Assembly (NCBI GenBank): GCA_025350465.1
Contig: JANXXU010000052.1
Location: 62,001-126,000, forward strand
Length of the DNA stretch: 64,000 nt
Source of the DNA: Alphaproteobacteria bacterium
GTDB lineage: Bacteria > Pseudomonadota > Alphaproteobacteria > Micropepsales > Micropepsaceae
Direction: 5' to 3'
In this document: one piece after another, positions 22,461-31,807 of the stretch
Layout of the letters: each line of letters starts with the position of its first letter
Position numbering within the stretch: position 1 is the stretch's first letter
Made by a program: the position numbers and the translations under genes
The notes under the pieces: generated by a model
The model's input: the letters and a program-made list of their open reading frames with translations, nothing else
Told to the model about the DNA's origin: nothing
Databases searched by the model: none

Positions 22461-24724
22461 GCGCGCGTCAGGAAGCTCGCGATCACGCGCTTCTCGCCCG
22501 CCTTGTCGAAGTCGACCGTCAGCTTGTTGCCGTCGATCATGGTGACGCGGCCGTAGCCGAATTTCTGATGAAAGACGCGAGCGCCGCGCTGATAGGTTGC
22601 GGCCGCCGGGTCCGACGTCGCGACTAGTTCGGCATGCGCTTCGATCGCGGGACGAGAGCCGAAGACTTGGCCGCGCTGCGCTTGGGCGCGCCGCCATCCG
22701 GGCGAGGTGTAGCCGCTCTCGAAAATCGGCGCCGTCGAGAGCGGCGATTGACCGTAGGAAAGGCCCGGTTCGCTTTCGACGACGATTGCGTCTTGCGGCA
22801 ATTCACCGACGAAGCGCGAGGGCATGGCGCTCTGCCACATCCCATGAACGCGGCGATTGGCGGCGTAGGAGATCTTGGCGCGCTCCTTGGCGCGCGTAAT
22901 GCCGACATAGGCCAAGCGGCGCTCTTCCTCCAAGCCCTGTAAGCCGTTTTCATCAAGCGTGCGCTGGCTTGGGAATAAGCCTTCTTCCCAACCCGGTAAG
23001 AACACCACGGGAAACTCGAGGCCCTTGGCGCCGTGCAAGGTCATGATGCTGACTTTGTCGGTTCCGGCGGATTGTTCGATTTCCATGACTAGGGAAACGT
23101 GTTCGAGAAATCCGGCTAGCGAGTCGAACTCCTCCATCGAGCGAACGAGTTCTTTCAGATTGTCGAGCCGCCCTGGCGCTTCGGCGGAGCGGTCGGCCTG
23201 CCACATGGCTGTGTAGCCACTCTCGTCCAGAATGATTTCGGCAAGCTCCGGATGGGCCAAGCTTTCGGCTTGCGCGCTCCAGCGCGTGAAACTTTGCGCC
23301 AGATCGCGGAGCGCACTGCGCGTTCTCGCGCCAAGCTCGTCGGTTTCGACGAGCGCGCGTGTCGCCTGGAGCAACGGCGCGTTCATGGCGCGCGCCATAC
23401 GGTGCACGGCCTGCAGCGCGGCGTCGCCCAGTCCGCGCTTCGGCTTGTTGAAGATGCGTTCGAACGCTAGATCGTCGTCCGGCTGGGCGACGACGCGCAG
23501 GTAAGCCAGCGCATCGCGAATTTCCTGGCGCTCGTAGAACCGCGGACCGCCGATCACGCGATAGGGGACGCCGGTCTGCACGAAGCGCTCTTCGAAGCCG
23601 CGCATCTGAAACGAAGCGCGAACCAGAATGGCCATGTCGTTGAGCTTGGCGCCGGCGCGGTGATATTGCTCGATATCGTCGCCGACGACGCGGGCTTCTT
23701 CCTCGGCGTCCCAAAGCCCGCGCACGGAGACGCGCTCGCCGTGCGGCAGTTCGGTCCACAATGTCTTGCCGAGGCGCGATTTGTTGGCGGCGATCAAGCC
23801 CGAAGCAGCCGCCAGGATATGCGGCGTCGAGCGATAGTTGCGCTCGAGGCGAATGATCTTGGCCCCGGGAAAATCGCGCTCGAAGCGCAGGATGTTGTCG
23901 ACCTCGGCGCCGCGCCAGCCGTAGATCGACTGATCGTCATCGCCGACGCAGCAAATGTTGCGGCGCTGACCGGCGAGCAAACGGAGCCAGAGATACTGAG
24001 CGACGTTGGTATCCTGATATTCGTCGACCAGCATGTATCTGAAGCGGCTCTGATAGTCGGCGAGTACTTCGGCGTGTTCGCGCAGCAGGGTGATCGGTTC
24101 GACCAACAGATCGCCGAAATCCGTCGCATTGAGCGTTTTCAGACGCTGTTGGTAAGCGGCGTAGAGTTCGGCGCCCTTGCCGTTGCCGTAGGCAAAGGCT
24201 TCGCCCGGCGGGACGTCGCCCGGGCGCCAAGCGCGGTTCTTCCAGGAATCGATGTGCGAGAGCAGCTGGCGCGCCGGCCAGCGTTTCTCGTCGATCTTCG
24301 CCGCCTCGATCACCTGTTTGAGCAAGCGCAACTGATCGTCGCCGTCGAGGATCGAGAAGTTGGGCTTGAGGCCCATCATCTCGGCGTGGCGGCGCAGGAT
24401 CTTGGCGCCGATCGAATGGAATGTGCCGAGCCACGGCATGCCCTCGACTACGCCGCCGATTAGGGCTCCGGTGCGCTCGATCATTTCGCGCGCGGCCTTG
24501 TTGGTGAAGGTCACTGCCAAAATCTGGCTCGGCCAGGCGAGCCGCGTCTGCATGATGTGTGCGAGGCGCGTCGTCAGTACGCGCGTCTTGCCGGTCCCGG
24601 CGCCGGCGAGCACCAAGACCGGGCCGTCGGTCGTCAGCACGGCCTCGCGTTGGGCTTCGTTGAGCCCGCGCAAATAAGGCGGCTCCGCCTGGGGCGGTGT
24701 GTGGACCTGAACCGGCTGGGTCAT
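22457..24724 (-). CDS. uvrD: UvrD/PcrA-type DNA helicase
   Basis: Superfamily 1A 3'-5' helicase used in nucleotide-excision and mismatch repair. From ATG 24724 it has 755 residues: Q-motif region LNEAQREAVLT, Walker A GAGTGKT (41-47), VTFTNKAAREM, the DEYQDTN box, GDDDQSIYGWRGA, and the C-terminal LMTLHGAKGLEFPVVFLPG and YVGITRAKE. The C-terminal end has the Tudor-like tail KFGYGRVTMIDGNKLTVDFDKAGEKRVI, which is typical of PcrA/UvrD. Another in-frame start lies 63 bases upstream but has no better support. Confidence 0.93.
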   Translation of the reverse strand: MTQPVQVHTPPQAEPPYLRGLNEAQREAVLTTDGPVLVLAGAGTGKTRVLTTRLAHIMQTRLAWPSQILAVTFTNKAAREMIERTGALIGGVVEGMPWLGTFHSIGAKILRRHAEMMGLKPNFSILDGDDQLRLLKQVIEAAKIDEKRWPARQLLSHIDSWKNRAWRPGDVPPGEAFAYGNGKGAELYAAYQQRLKTLNATDFGDLLVEPITLLREHAEVLADYQSRFRYMLVDEYQDTNVAQYLWLRLLAGQRRNICCVGDDDQSIYGWRGAEVDNILRFERDFPGAKIIRLERNYRSTPHILAAASGLIAANKSRLGKTLWTELPHGERVSVRGLWDAEEEARVVGDDIEQYHRAGAKLNDMAILVRASFQMRGFEERFVQTGVPYRVIGGPRFYERQEIRDALAYLRVVAQPDDDLAFERIFNKPKRGLGDAALQAVHRMARAMNAPLLQATRALVETDELGARTRSALRDLAQSFTRWSAQAESLAHPELAEIILDESGYTAMWQADRSAEAPGRLDNLKELVRSMEEFDSLAGFLEHVSLVMEIEQSAGTDKVSIMTLHGAKGLEFPVVFLPGWEEGLFPSQRTLDENGLQGLEEERRLAYVGITRAKERAKISYAANRRVHGMWQSAMPSRFVGELPQDAIVVESEPGLSYGQSPLSTAPIFESGYTSPGWRRAQAQRGQVFGSRPAIEAHAELVATSDPAAATYQRGARVFHQKFGYGRVTMIDGNKLTVDFDKAGEKRVIASFLTRA

Positions 24725-24755
24725 GATTCCGAGAGAGTAGCACGCCGCGCGCTGG

Positions 24756-25916
24756 TCATTGCGCAATCGCGGCAAAGCCTTTGGCACGGATTTCCGGGCC
24801 AGACTCGTCCAATTTTGGCGCCGGCGGCCGGGTTGCGGGATCGGCGAATGTGGAAAGCTTTATCGGGTTGCCGGCGAGTTTCAGTGTGCCGGCTTCGTCG
24901 TCGTGCATCGTCACCACCATGTTGCGCGAAATGACATGGGTGTCGGCCAGAACTTGTTCCACATTGTTGATCGGGCCGCAGGGTATGCCGGCGGCTTCGA
25001 TGATGGTGAGCCAATCACGGGCGGAGCGTTTCTTTAGGGCAGCTTCCATTTCTGCCGTCAGGGCGGCGTGGCTTTGGTTGCGCAGCTCGTTGGATTTGAA
25101 GCGCTCGTCATTGGCGAGCACCGGGCAGCCGATTGCTTCGCAGAGCCGCACGAATAGTTGATTGTTGCCGGCGGCGATGATGATCGGCTTGTCGCCGGTG
25201 GCAAAGGCGGCGAACGGCGTGATCGAGGGGTGGCGCGAGCCGAGAGGCCCCGGCGACTGTCCCGTCGCGACATAACGCGCGATGGCGTTCTCGAGCAAAG
25301 CCACCTGGCAATCGAGCATCGCGATATCGAGCTTTTGTGCTTCTCGGGTGCGCTCGCGATGATAGAGCGCCGCGCCGATACCGGACAGCGCAAACAAGCC
25401 GGCGCCTAGATCGCCGATGGATGTGCCGACGCGGGTCGGCGGGCTGCCGGGATGTCCGGTCAGGCTCATGACACCGCCCATGCCTTGAACGACCATGTCG
25501 TAGGCGGGCTTGTTCTTGTAGGGCCCGGTGTGACCGAAGCCGCTGACGGCGACATAGATCAATCGCGTGAAGCGCGCATGTAATGCCGGCCAGTCGTAAC
25601 CGAGCTTCTCCATCGTGCCGCCGCGATAGTTCTCGACAAGCAGGTCGGCTTCGCCGAGCAAGCGTTCGAAGATTTCGCGATCGGCCGGCGCTTTCAGATC
25701 GAGCGCAACCGAATGCTTGCCGCGATTTAGCGACATGAAATATGCGGATTTCTTCTTGATGAACGGACCGATGTGGCGGGCGTCGTCGCCCGTGCCCGGC
25801 GCCTCGACCTTGATCACGGTCGCGCCGAGGTCGGCCAGCATCATCGTGCAATAGGGACCGGCCAGTACGCGCGTGAGGTCGACGACCTTAAGGCCCGAAT
25901 AGGGTCCGGCCGTCAT
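24756..25916 (-). CDS. CaiB/BaiF family III CoA transferase
   Basis: A 386-residue member of the family III CoA transferases (formyl-CoA, carnitine and related). The start LKVVDLTRVLAGPYCTMMLADLGATVIKVEAPGTGDDAR is the strongly conserved N terminus. The catalytic aspartate is expected in the later interlocked domain, in the segment VGTSIGDLGAGLFALSGIGAAL. The acyl substrate is not evident from sequence. It lies 31 bp upstream of uvrD on the same strand and its start overlaps the end of the DUF4169 gene by 4 bp. Confidence 0.88.
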   Translation of the reverse strand: MTAGPYSGLKVVDLTRVLAGPYCTMMLADLGATVIKVEAPGTGDDARHIGPFIKKKSAYFMSLNRGKHSVALDLKAPADREIFERLLGEADLLVENYRGGTMEKLGYDWPALHARFTRLIYVAVSGFGHTGPYKNKPAYDMVVQGMGGVMSLTGHPGSPPTRVGTSIGDLGAGLFALSGIGAALYHRERTREAQKLDIAMLDCQVALLENAIARYVATGQSPGPLGSRHPSITPFAAFATGDKPIIIAAGNNQLFVRLCEAIGCPVLANDERFKSNELRNQSHAALTAEMEAALKKRSARDWLTIIEAAGIPCGPINNVEQVLADTHVISRNMVVTMHDDEAGTLKLAGNPIKLSTFADPATRPPAPKLDESGPEIRAKGFAAIAQ

Positions 25917-26098
25917 TTGCCCTTGCGATCGAGCTTTTTGGAATCGAGATCCTTGCGGGACTTCTCGCGCTCGGCCGTGACTTTCTTCTTCTCGGCTTTT
26001 GGGGCACCGTGTTTGGTGCGATTTTCGTCAGCTTTGCGCTCGGCTTCGGCACGGGCTTTGGCTTTCAGCACCTGACGCAGATTCACGACTTGGGGCAT
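25913..26098 (-). CDS. Small basic DUF4169 protein
   Basis: A 61-residue, very Lys/Arg/Glu-rich protein (MPQVVNLRQVLKAKARAEAERKADENRTKHG...) matching the DUF4169 pattern of an N-terminal VNLR segment followed by a charged helix. The function is unknown. It lies between a ribbon-helix-helix protein and a CoA transferase; this neighbourhood near fumC and sspB recurs in alphaproteobacteria. A longer in-frame start exists at 26254 but its encoded part shows no conservation that I can see. Confidence 0.72.
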   Translation of the reverse strand: MPQVVNLRQVLKAKARAEAERKADENRTKHGAPKAEKKKVTAEREKSRKDLDSKKLDRKGK

Positions 26099-26165
26099 GG
26101 GTTCGTTCCTAGACCGACCTCCTGTTGCGGCCCCCAGTTTGTCACGGGGGGTCCCGAGAGCGCCA

Positions 26166-26399
26166 CTATTTCCCTGCTTTTTGGCGGAAATAGGCCAGGA
26201 CAAACAGGCGAACGGCGCTCGACAGGCTGGTCTGGCGCCCTTCGCGGCGGTCAATGCCGGCGATCAACGCGGCCACCGGGCGGTCTCTTGCGGCGGCAAT
26301 TTCGCTCAAAGCGTCCCAAAATTCCGCTTCCAGCGACACACTGGTGCGGTGGCCGGCGATGGTGACCGAGCGCTTGCGCAGCTTGGCCGCTGGCTTCAC
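26166..26399 (-). CDS. Ribbon-helix-helix domain protein
   Basis: A 77-residue protein with [45 protein letters not shown], a RHH_4-type ribbon-helix-helix. A beta strand containing TSVSLE pairs in the dimer and contacts DNA; two helices follow. It could be a small regulator of fumC or of itself. The stop lies 67 bp before DUF4169, and the start overlaps the fumC stop by 4 bp, so it is likely in one operon with fumC. Confidence 0.78.
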   Translation of the reverse strand: MKPAAKLRKRSVTIAGHRTSVSLEAEFWDALSEIAAARDRPVAALIAGIDRREGRQTSLSSAVRLFVLAYFRQKAGK

Positions 26400-27790
26400 G
26401 CCTTGGGCCCGATCATGTCCTCGGGCCGCACTATGCGGTCGAACTCCTCAGCTGTGATCAAGCCCGTCTTCAAGGCTTCTTCGCGCAGCATCGTTCCGTT
26501 CTTATGCGCGGTCTTGGCGATCTTCGCAGCATTGTCGTAGCCGACTTTCGGGGCGAGCGCCGTAACCAGCATTAGCGAGCGACGCATCAAGTCGTCGATC
26601 TGCTTGCGGTTCGCCTCGATGCCAACGACGCAATGGTCGGCGAAGCTCAGCGCGGAATCGGCGATCAAGCGCATGGAGCCGAGCACGTTGTGAATGATCA
26701 CAGGCTTGAAAACGTTGAGTTCCAAATGGCCCTGCGAACCGGCGATCGTGACGGTCACGTGATTGCCCATCACCTGTGTGCAGGCCATGGTGAGCGCTTC
26801 GGCTTGGGTCGGGTTTACTTTGCCCGGCATGATGGAGGAGCCAGGCTCGTTCTCAGGCAAGATCAATTCGCCGAGCCCCGAGCGCGGGCCTGAGCCCAGC
26901 AAGCGAATGTCGTTGGCGACCTTGAACAGCGACACGGCGATCGTGTTGAGGATGCCGGAGAACTCGACCAGCGCGTCATGGGCCGCAAGGGCTTCAAATT
27001 TGTTCGACGCCGTAACGAATGGATAGCCGGTGATCTTCGAGACGTCGTCGGCGAAATGTTCGGCAAAGCCCGGCAGTGCGTTCAGCCCCGTGCCGACGGC
27101 GGTGCCGCCTTGGGCGAGCGGATAAAGACGCGGCAGCGTGCTCATCACACGTTCCATCGCGAGTTCGACCTGGCGCGTGTAGCCGGAAAACTCCTGGCCC
27201 AGCGTGATCGGTGTTGCGTCCTGCAAATGGGTGCGGCCGATCTTGATGATCGAGCCGAATTCCTTCGACTTCTGCGCCAGGGCATCGCGCAGATGACGCA
27301 ACGCCGGCAGCAGACGCCGGTGGATCTGCAAGACCGTGGCGATGTGCATCGCCGTGGGGAAACTATCGTTCGAAGACTGGCCGCGATTGACGTGGTCGTT
27401 GGGATGCACAGGCTTCTTCGAACCCATTTCGCCGCCGAGCATTTCGATGGCGCGGTTCGAAATAACCTCGTTCGCGTTCATGTTCGTCTGTGTGCCTGAG
27501 CCGGTTTGCCAAACAACCAGGGGAAAATGATCGTCGAGCTTGCCCTCGATCACTTCGTCGGCTGCCTTGGCGACCGCCTCACCGAGCTTTGGATCGAGAT
27601 CCTTTAGCTTTATGTTCGTCAAGGCAGCGGCTTTTTTGACGACGCCGAATGCATGGATCAGCGCCAAAGGCATGCGCTCGCCGCTGATCTTGAAATTCTC
27701 CAGGCTGCGTTGCGTTTGCGCGCCCCAGTATTTGTCCGCCGGAACTTGAATCGGACCGAAGGTATCGGTCTCAGTGCGCATGGCGGTCAT
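26396..27790 (-). CDS. fumC: Class II fumarate hydratase
   Basis: Hydrates fumarate to malate in the TCA cycle without an iron-sulfur cluster. From ATG 27790 it has 464 residues with GGAG upstream; farther upstream in-frame codons are Ala/Glu-rich and not family-like. [32 protein letters not shown] is the family N terminus, [15 protein letters not shown] the first conserved region, and [16 protein letters not shown] the signature carrying the catalytic serine in a mobile loop. The sequence looks complete. Confidence 0.96.
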   Translation of the reverse strand: MTAMRTETDTFGPIQVPADKYWGAQTQRSLENFKISGERMPLALIHAFGVVKKAAALTNIKLKDLDPKLGEAVAKAADEVIEGKLDDHFPLVVWQTGSGTQTNMNANEVISNRAIEMLGGEMGSKKPVHPNDHVNRGQSSNDSFPTAMHIATVLQIHRRLLPALRHLRDALAQKSKEFGSIIKIGRTHLQDATPITLGQEFSGYTRQVELAMERVMSTLPRLYPLAQGGTAVGTGLNALPGFAEHFADDVSKITGYPFVTASNKFEALAAHDALVEFSGILNTIAVSLFKVANDIRLLGSGPRSGLGELILPENEPGSSIMPGKVNPTQAEALTMACTQVMGNHVTVTIAGSQGHLELNVFKPVIIHNVLGSMRLIADSALSFADHCVVGIEANRKQIDDLMRRSLMLVTALAPKVGYDNAAKIAKTAHKNGTMLREEALKTGLITAEEFDRIVRPEDMIGPKA

Positions 27791-27862
27791 TGGGGGCTCC
27801 ATCAAGCGTGCGTCTTCGGCCGCGCTTGTACACACAACCGCCCGCCGCTGTTAAGGGCCCAG

Positions 27863-28354
27863 CTATTTCTTGCGAAAAGCGTCGAGGCTGACCACTTGGC
27901 CAGGCTCTTCGCTCGCCTCTTTTTTCTTCTCTTCGAGCGGGGCGGGCAGGGCAGTTTCGGCCTTAGCCTGAAGTGCGGTGCCGGGCGTGCGTTCCGGCGG
28001 CGATTGGAACTGGAATCCGAATTCGACCGACGGGTCGCTGAAGCGGCGGATCGCCAGATAAGGTACCTTGATGGACTCGGGCATCTTATGGAACGACAAC
28101 GTCACTTCGAAATCATGTTCGCCGACCTTTAGCCCGGAAAACTGATGCTGAAGGACGATCGCCATTTCCAACGGGTAGTCCTTGCGCAACGTGTCGGAGA
28201 TGTGAACACCCGGGTGACGGGTGTCAAAAGCAATGTAGAAATGGTGTGCGCCGATCAGCCCCTTCTTGGCCACGATCTGCAGTGCCTCGCGCACGACGCC
28301 GCGCAACGCGCGGTCGGTCAATTCTGCGTAGCCGATGAAGTCCTTGCCCGCCAT
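27863..28354 (-). CDS. sspB: SspB, ClpXP adaptor (alpha type)
   Basis: Delivers ssrA-tagged and other proteins to the ClpXP protease. The 163 residues contain the substrate-binding core (about 1-125) with HFYIAFDTRHPGVHISDTLRKDYPLEMAIVLQHQF, then a Pro/Ala/Glu-rich flexible tether and the terminal VVSLDAFRKK, the ClpX-binding tail. The tag it would recognise is encoded by the tmRNA gene in this same window (37375-37407). It is transcribed towards fumC from a start at 28354. Confidence 0.9.
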   Translation of the reverse strand: MAGKDFIGYAELTDRALRGVVREALQIVAKKGLIGAHHFYIAFDTRHPGVHISDTLRKDYPLEMAIVLQHQFSGLKVGEHDFEVTLSFHKMPESIKVPYLAIRRFSDPSVEFGFQFQSPPERTPGTALQAKAETALPAPLEEKKKEASEEPGQVVSLDAFRKK

Positions 28355-28404
28355 GGCCTAAAGAGTAAAAGCGGATGGCGACAAGTCAACCCAGCCGGCC
28401 CGCG

Positions 28405-29025
28405 CTACTTGGCTGCGGCCCGCACAAACGCTTCGCGCGCCATCAATCGGCTCAGATATTCACGAACCGGCGGTGGAAAATCACCGTCAATCTTCAGTTC
28501 GGTCGCCAGAAACAAGCCATATCCGACGGCGACGTCGGCCGCGGTGAAGCGGTCGGCGCAAAGATACTCGCGATTCGCGAGGGCAGCCGAAACGGCGCGC
28601 AGGCGACCATAGAACCAAGCGCGATAGTCAGCCGCCGCTTGCGGCAAGCGCCGCGCCTCGGGCTCCAGCGTCGAATAGCGCAGCACGATCGTCTGGGGAA
28701 AGGTCAGCGTGGCGTCGGAGAAGTGCAACCAGTTGAGGTACTCGCCGTAGGCATGCTCCGACGGCGTGACGCCGAGCGCCTCCTTGCCCTGCTGCTTGCC
28801 GAATTTGTCGGCCAGATACTGACAGATGGCGGCCGATTCGGTCATGCGAACGTCGCCGTCGAAGAAACAGGGCACGGTGCCGAGCGGGTTGATGCTGAGA
28901 TATTCCTTGGCGAACACACGGGGCGGGAAGGGGAGGACTGTCAGTTCGTAGGGCAGACCGAGCTCTTCGAGCATCCAGAGCGGTCGGAGCGAGCGCGCGT
29001 TCTTGCAATGATAGAGTTTGAGCAT
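28405..29025 (-). CDS. Glutathione S-transferase family protein
   Basis: A 206-residue two-domain GST: thioredoxin-fold half (1-80, LYHCKNARSLRPLWMLEELGLPYELTVLPFPP) with the glutathione-contacting ESAAICQYLADKFG, then the all-helical half containing RFTAADVAVGYGL (N-capping box near 155-165). A Ser/Cys near residues 7-10 (HCKNARS) could be the catalytic residue. The substrate is unknown. The gene stands alone on the minus strand, divergent from the Acg-like gene. Confidence 0.85.
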   Translation of the reverse strand: MLKLYHCKNARSLRPLWMLEELGLPYELTVLPFPPRVFAKEYLSINPLGTVPCFFDGDVRMTESAAICQYLADKFGKQQGKEALGVTPSEHAYGEYLNWLHFSDATLTFPQTIVLRYSTLEPEARRLPQAAADYRAWFYGRLRAVSAALANREYLCADRFTAADVAVGYGLFLATELKIDGDFPPPVREYLSRLMAREAFVRAAAK

Positions 29026-29097
29026 CGGGGGTCCTTCAACGAGCGGCCGCTGTTCTACGCGGCCGCGCCGAAGGGCTCAAGTCGGGTGAAATCTCCC

Positions 29098-29140
29098 TTT
29101 ACAACATTCCTTGGCATATATATATATTCTCTGGAATGTT
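29098..29140 (+). promoter_or_regulatory. Promoter with overlapping operator dyad before the Acg-like gene
   Basis: A -35-like TTTACA (29098-29103) lies 17 bp before TATATA (29121-29126) in a run of alternating TA. Perfect 8-bp inverted arms AACATTCC (29103-29110) and GGAATGTT (29133-29140), spaced 22 bp apart, flank the -10 region. The ATG is 17 bp downstream of the second arm. A MarR regulator is encoded in the same operon and is the natural candidate to bind here. Confidence 0.6.
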
Positions 29141-29156
29141 ACTGAAGGAGTTTGCC

Positions 29157-30314
29157 ATGGCCATTTCGCGGCGCGGGTTCATTCGAGTGCTCGGCACCTC
29201 CGCCGTTATCCTCGGTGCTGGCGGTTTGGCGCTGACGCAAGTCGATCAAATGCCGGCTCAGGCGATCGAAGGTTGGAAGGGCCCGCCGCCGAACGTGCGC
29301 GATCCGCGCGTGCGCGCTTTGTCCTACGCCTTGCTCGCGCCCAATCCGCACAATCTCCAGCCGTGGATCGCCGATCTGCGCGAGCCCAACGCGATCACCT
29401 TCATCCTCGACCGCACGCGGCGATTGCCGGCGACCGATCCTTTTTCCCGCCAGATCACCGTCGGCTGCGGCGCGTTCTTGGAGTTGCTGCGGATCGGCGC
29501 GGCTGAGTATGGCTACCGCGCCGACATCGTTGCGTTCCCGAACGGCGATTGGCCTACGAGCGCAGTCGGCGATCAGCCGATCTGCCGCGTCGCTTTTGTG
29601 CCTGAGCCAAACGTTGCCCGCGACCCTTTGTTGGCGCAGGTGTTGAAGCGGCGCACCAACCGAAGCCCCTACGACGCGACGCCGGTGACCGAGGGCGAAG
29701 CCTCCGCAATCCATGCATCGATGGCGCAGTTTCCGGTGCAATTCGGTTGGACTAGCGAGGCCGGCGAACTTGCGAAGTTGCGCAACATCGCAAAGCGCGC
29801 CTGGGACATCGAGATCAACAAGGATGCGACATACTATGAGAGCGTCAAGGTTTACCGCATTACGGCGGACGAAATTCTAAAGCATCGCGACGGTCTGTCG
29901 TTTCATGGGCCATTTTTCTGGTCGATGCGTGCGCTCGGCTTGTTCTCGAAAGAGAAGGCGTTGAGCGGCGACACCACGGTACGCCAGCAGTCGCTGGATT
30001 TCATCAATGGGCAGCTCGCCAACACGCCGGCCTTCGCATGGATCGTAACCGAAACGAACGATCGGCGTGGGCAATTGGCCGCCGGCGCGGCCTATGTGCG
30101 AGCCAATCTGAAGGCGACCGAGCTTGGGTTGGCGATGCAGCCCTTAAGTCAGGCGCTCGAGGAATATCCCGAAATGCTGCCGATGCTCGCCGAGCACAAG
30201 CGCGCGCTAGCGCTGCCGGAAAGCTCGACGGTGCAGATGTTCTTTCGTTTGGGGCGCGCCGCGCCGACCGAACCATCGCCTCGCCGCGCCCTTGACGACA
30301 TCATCAGGGCGTGA
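29157..30314 (+). CDS. Tat-exported nitroreductase-family (Acg-like) flavoprotein
   Basis: A 385-residue protein with a twin-arginine signal (SRRGFIRVLGTSAVILGAGG), so it is probably exported folded with its cofactor. The mature part resembles the Acg/nitroreductase family (LLAPNPHNLQPWIADLREPN, SRQITVGCGAFLELLRIGA, RRTNRSPYDATPVTEGE), in which two nitroreductase-like halves sit in one chain and bind flavin. Redox substrate unknown; in actinobacteria Acg is linked to nitro-drug sequestration. GAAGGAG precedes the ATG. It is 13 bp before a MarR gene and probably controlled by it. Confidence 0.8.
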   Translation: MAISRRGFIRVLGTSAVILGAGGLALTQVDQMPAQAIEGWKGPPPNVRDPRVRALSYALLAPNPHNLQPWIADLREPNAITFILDRTRRLPATDPFSRQITVGCGAFLELLRIGAAEYGYRADIVAFPNGDWPTSAVGDQPICRVAFVPEPNVARDPLLAQVLKRRTNRSPYDATPVTEGEASAIHASMAQFPVQFGWTSEAGELAKLRNIAKRAWDIEINKDATYYESVKVYRITADEILKHRDGLSFHGPFFWSMRALGLFSKEKALSGDTTVRQQSLDFINGQLANTPAFAWIVTETNDRRGQLAAGAAYVRANLKATELGLAMQPLSQALEEYPEMLPMLAEHKRALALPESSTVQMFFRLGRAAPTEPSPRRALDDIIRA

Positions 30315-30327
30315 CGCATCTATCCGT

Positions 30328-30792
30328 ATGGCACGACCAACCGAATCGGAGGTTCGCCTCGGCTCGCAGATTCTCACTTGGATCGGCATCATCAATCAGC
30401 TGACCGAAGCGCGCAGCACGCGTGCGCTTGCGGCATTGCGGCTGCCATACCCGCAATTCGTCTTGCTCAATCATTTCAGCCATCGGCCAGACGCGGCGCA
30501 GACGGTGACCGGCGTCGCTGCGGCGATGCAGCAGCCGCAGCCCGGTGTCACGAAGACCATACAGAAACTGATCGCGCGGAAGTTCTTGCGCGCGGCCCCG
30601 GCGCCGGACGACGGTCGCTCGAAGCTGCTCCATCTAACGCCAAGGGGACTTGAGATGTACGGACGGGCGATCGCGGCGCTTGTGCCCGTCTATCGCGACT
30701 TGTTTGAGCCGTGGAGCGAAGCGGAAATGGCGGAGCTCATTGCCAAGCTCGATCGGCTAAAGGTTTGGCTCGATACGAAAGGGCGCGAGTAG
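30328..30792 (+). CDS. MarR-family transcriptional regulator
   Basis: A 154-residue winged-helix repressor with VTGVAAAMQQPQPGVTKTIQKLIARKFLRAAPAPDDGRSKLLHLTPRGLEMY covering the recognition helix and wing. The wing Asp-Asp-Gly-Arg-Ser is a MarR hallmark. ATG 30328 was chosen because an earlier TTG at 30292 lies in the flavoprotein gene. The dyad upstream of that gene is its likely target. The 3' end abuts the end of the LysR gene on the other strand. Confidence 0.85.
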   Translation: MARPTESEVRLGSQILTWIGIINQLTEARSTRALAALRLPYPQFVLLNHFSHRPDAAQTVTGVAAAMQQPQPGVTKTIQKLIARKFLRAAPAPDDGRSKLLHLTPRGLEMYGRAIAALVPVYRDLFEPWSEAEMAELIAKLDRLKVWLDTKGRE

Positions 30793-31716
30793 TTATCTCG
30801 CTGCTTCGGTCAAGCGCTCGCGGATCCAGCGATGTGCGGCGTCGTTCGTGCGCGCCGGATGCCAGGCGGAAAAGACAGTGAAGCCCGGAATCTTGAGCGG
30901 TAGGGGGATGCTCGCCCATTGCTGGCCCGAGGCCTCGATCAATCGCCGCGGCAAGGCGGCAACGCAGTCGGTAAAGGCGACGACCTGGAGCGCACCGATG
31001 AAACTCTGAATGCGATAGGCGATGCGCCGCTCGAGCCCGCGTTCTTTCAACAGCCTATCGACGACACCAAGACCTTGGCCGCTCGGCGAAGCGAGGATGT
31101 GTTCGAGGTTGGCGAATTGCTTGACGCTCAGCCGTTTGTTGGCGGCGGGATGACCGCGGCGCGCGACGCAGACGAATTCTTCGTCGAATAACGGGCGGCG
31201 GACGAACTGGTCGATGTCGAGCCATTTTGGCAAGTTGCCGACGCCGATATCCGGCATTGCGACCAGATCCAGGGCGCCGCCGACCAAGCGCTGAAGCGAT
31301 CCCGGCTCCAGCGTCACGATCTCAAGGTCGAAGCCGGGCGCCTGCTTCCGCACCGATGTGCTCCAAACGCGGCTCAAGACCAGGCCGACATAGTCGGTGC
31401 AGGCGACGCGAAAGGCGCCTCGAGCCGACGCCGGATCGAATTCTGCCTTGGGACGCAAGGCTGAGCGCAGCTGCTCGACAGCGGTCGCGAGCGTCGGTCG
31501 TAAAGCATCGGCGAAGGCTGTGGGCACCATGCGCCGCCCCGTTTGAACAAAAAGCGGATCGTCGAATTCCAGGCGCAGGCGCGCCAGTGCGCGACTCATG
31601 GCCGGTTGCGAGAGGCCGACCTTCGAGGCGGCCGCAGTGACGTTTTGCTCCTCCAAGAGCCAGTGCAGCGCCAGGAGGAGATTGAGATCCAGGGATTCGA
31701 GCCGAAACGTTCTCAT
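30793..31716 (-). CDS. LysR-family transcriptional regulator
   Basis: A 307-residue LTTR. Residues 1-60 are the HTH (LDLNLLLALHWLLEEQNVTAAASKVGLSQPAMSRALARLRLEFDDPLFVQTGRRMVPT), and the rest is a periplasmic-binding-like effector domain. The divergent neighbour is a metallo-hydrolase, and the 91-bp gap carries two interleaved palindromes. By the LTTR pattern it should activate that gene and repress itself. The inducer is unknown. Confidence 0.88.
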   Translation of the reverse strand: MRTFRLESLDLNLLLALHWLLEEQNVTAAASKVGLSQPAMSRALARLRLEFDDPLFVQTGRRMVPTAFADALRPTLATAVEQLRSALRPKAEFDPASARGAFRVACTDYVGLVLSRVWSTSVRKQAPGFDLEIVTLEPGSLQRLVGGALDLVAMPDIGVGNLPKWLDIDQFVRRPLFDEEFVCVARRGHPAANKRLSVKQFANLEHILASPSGQGLGVVDRLLKERGLERRIAYRIQSFIGALQVVAFTDCVAALPRRLIEASGQQWASIPLPLKIPGFTVFSAWHPARTNDAAHRWIRERLTEAAR

Positions 31717-31719
31717 ACC

Positions 31720-31750
31720 ATTCCTGCATAGTAGGAATGCTAACTATGCA
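31720..31750. promoter_or_regulatory. LysR-type operator: interleaved palindromes
   Basis: Arms TGCATAGT (31725-31732) and ACTATGCA (31743-31750) with a 10-bp spacer form one perfect dyad. A second perfect dyad, ATTCCT (31720-31725) and AGGAAT (31733-31738), overlaps it. The position, 4 bp upstream of the regulator ATG and about 60 bp before the divergent gene, fits an autoregulated LysR site. Confidence 0.65.
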
Positions 31751-31807
31751 TTTCCGTCACACGATGCGCAAGCCTAGCTTTCGGTTCTCAGCTAACGGAG
31801 TTCTCTC

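Noticed and set aside
24557-24934. Plus-strand frames across the uvrD/CoA-transferase boundary
   Set aside because: They are complements of strongly conserved minus-strand genes and lack ribosome-binding sites.
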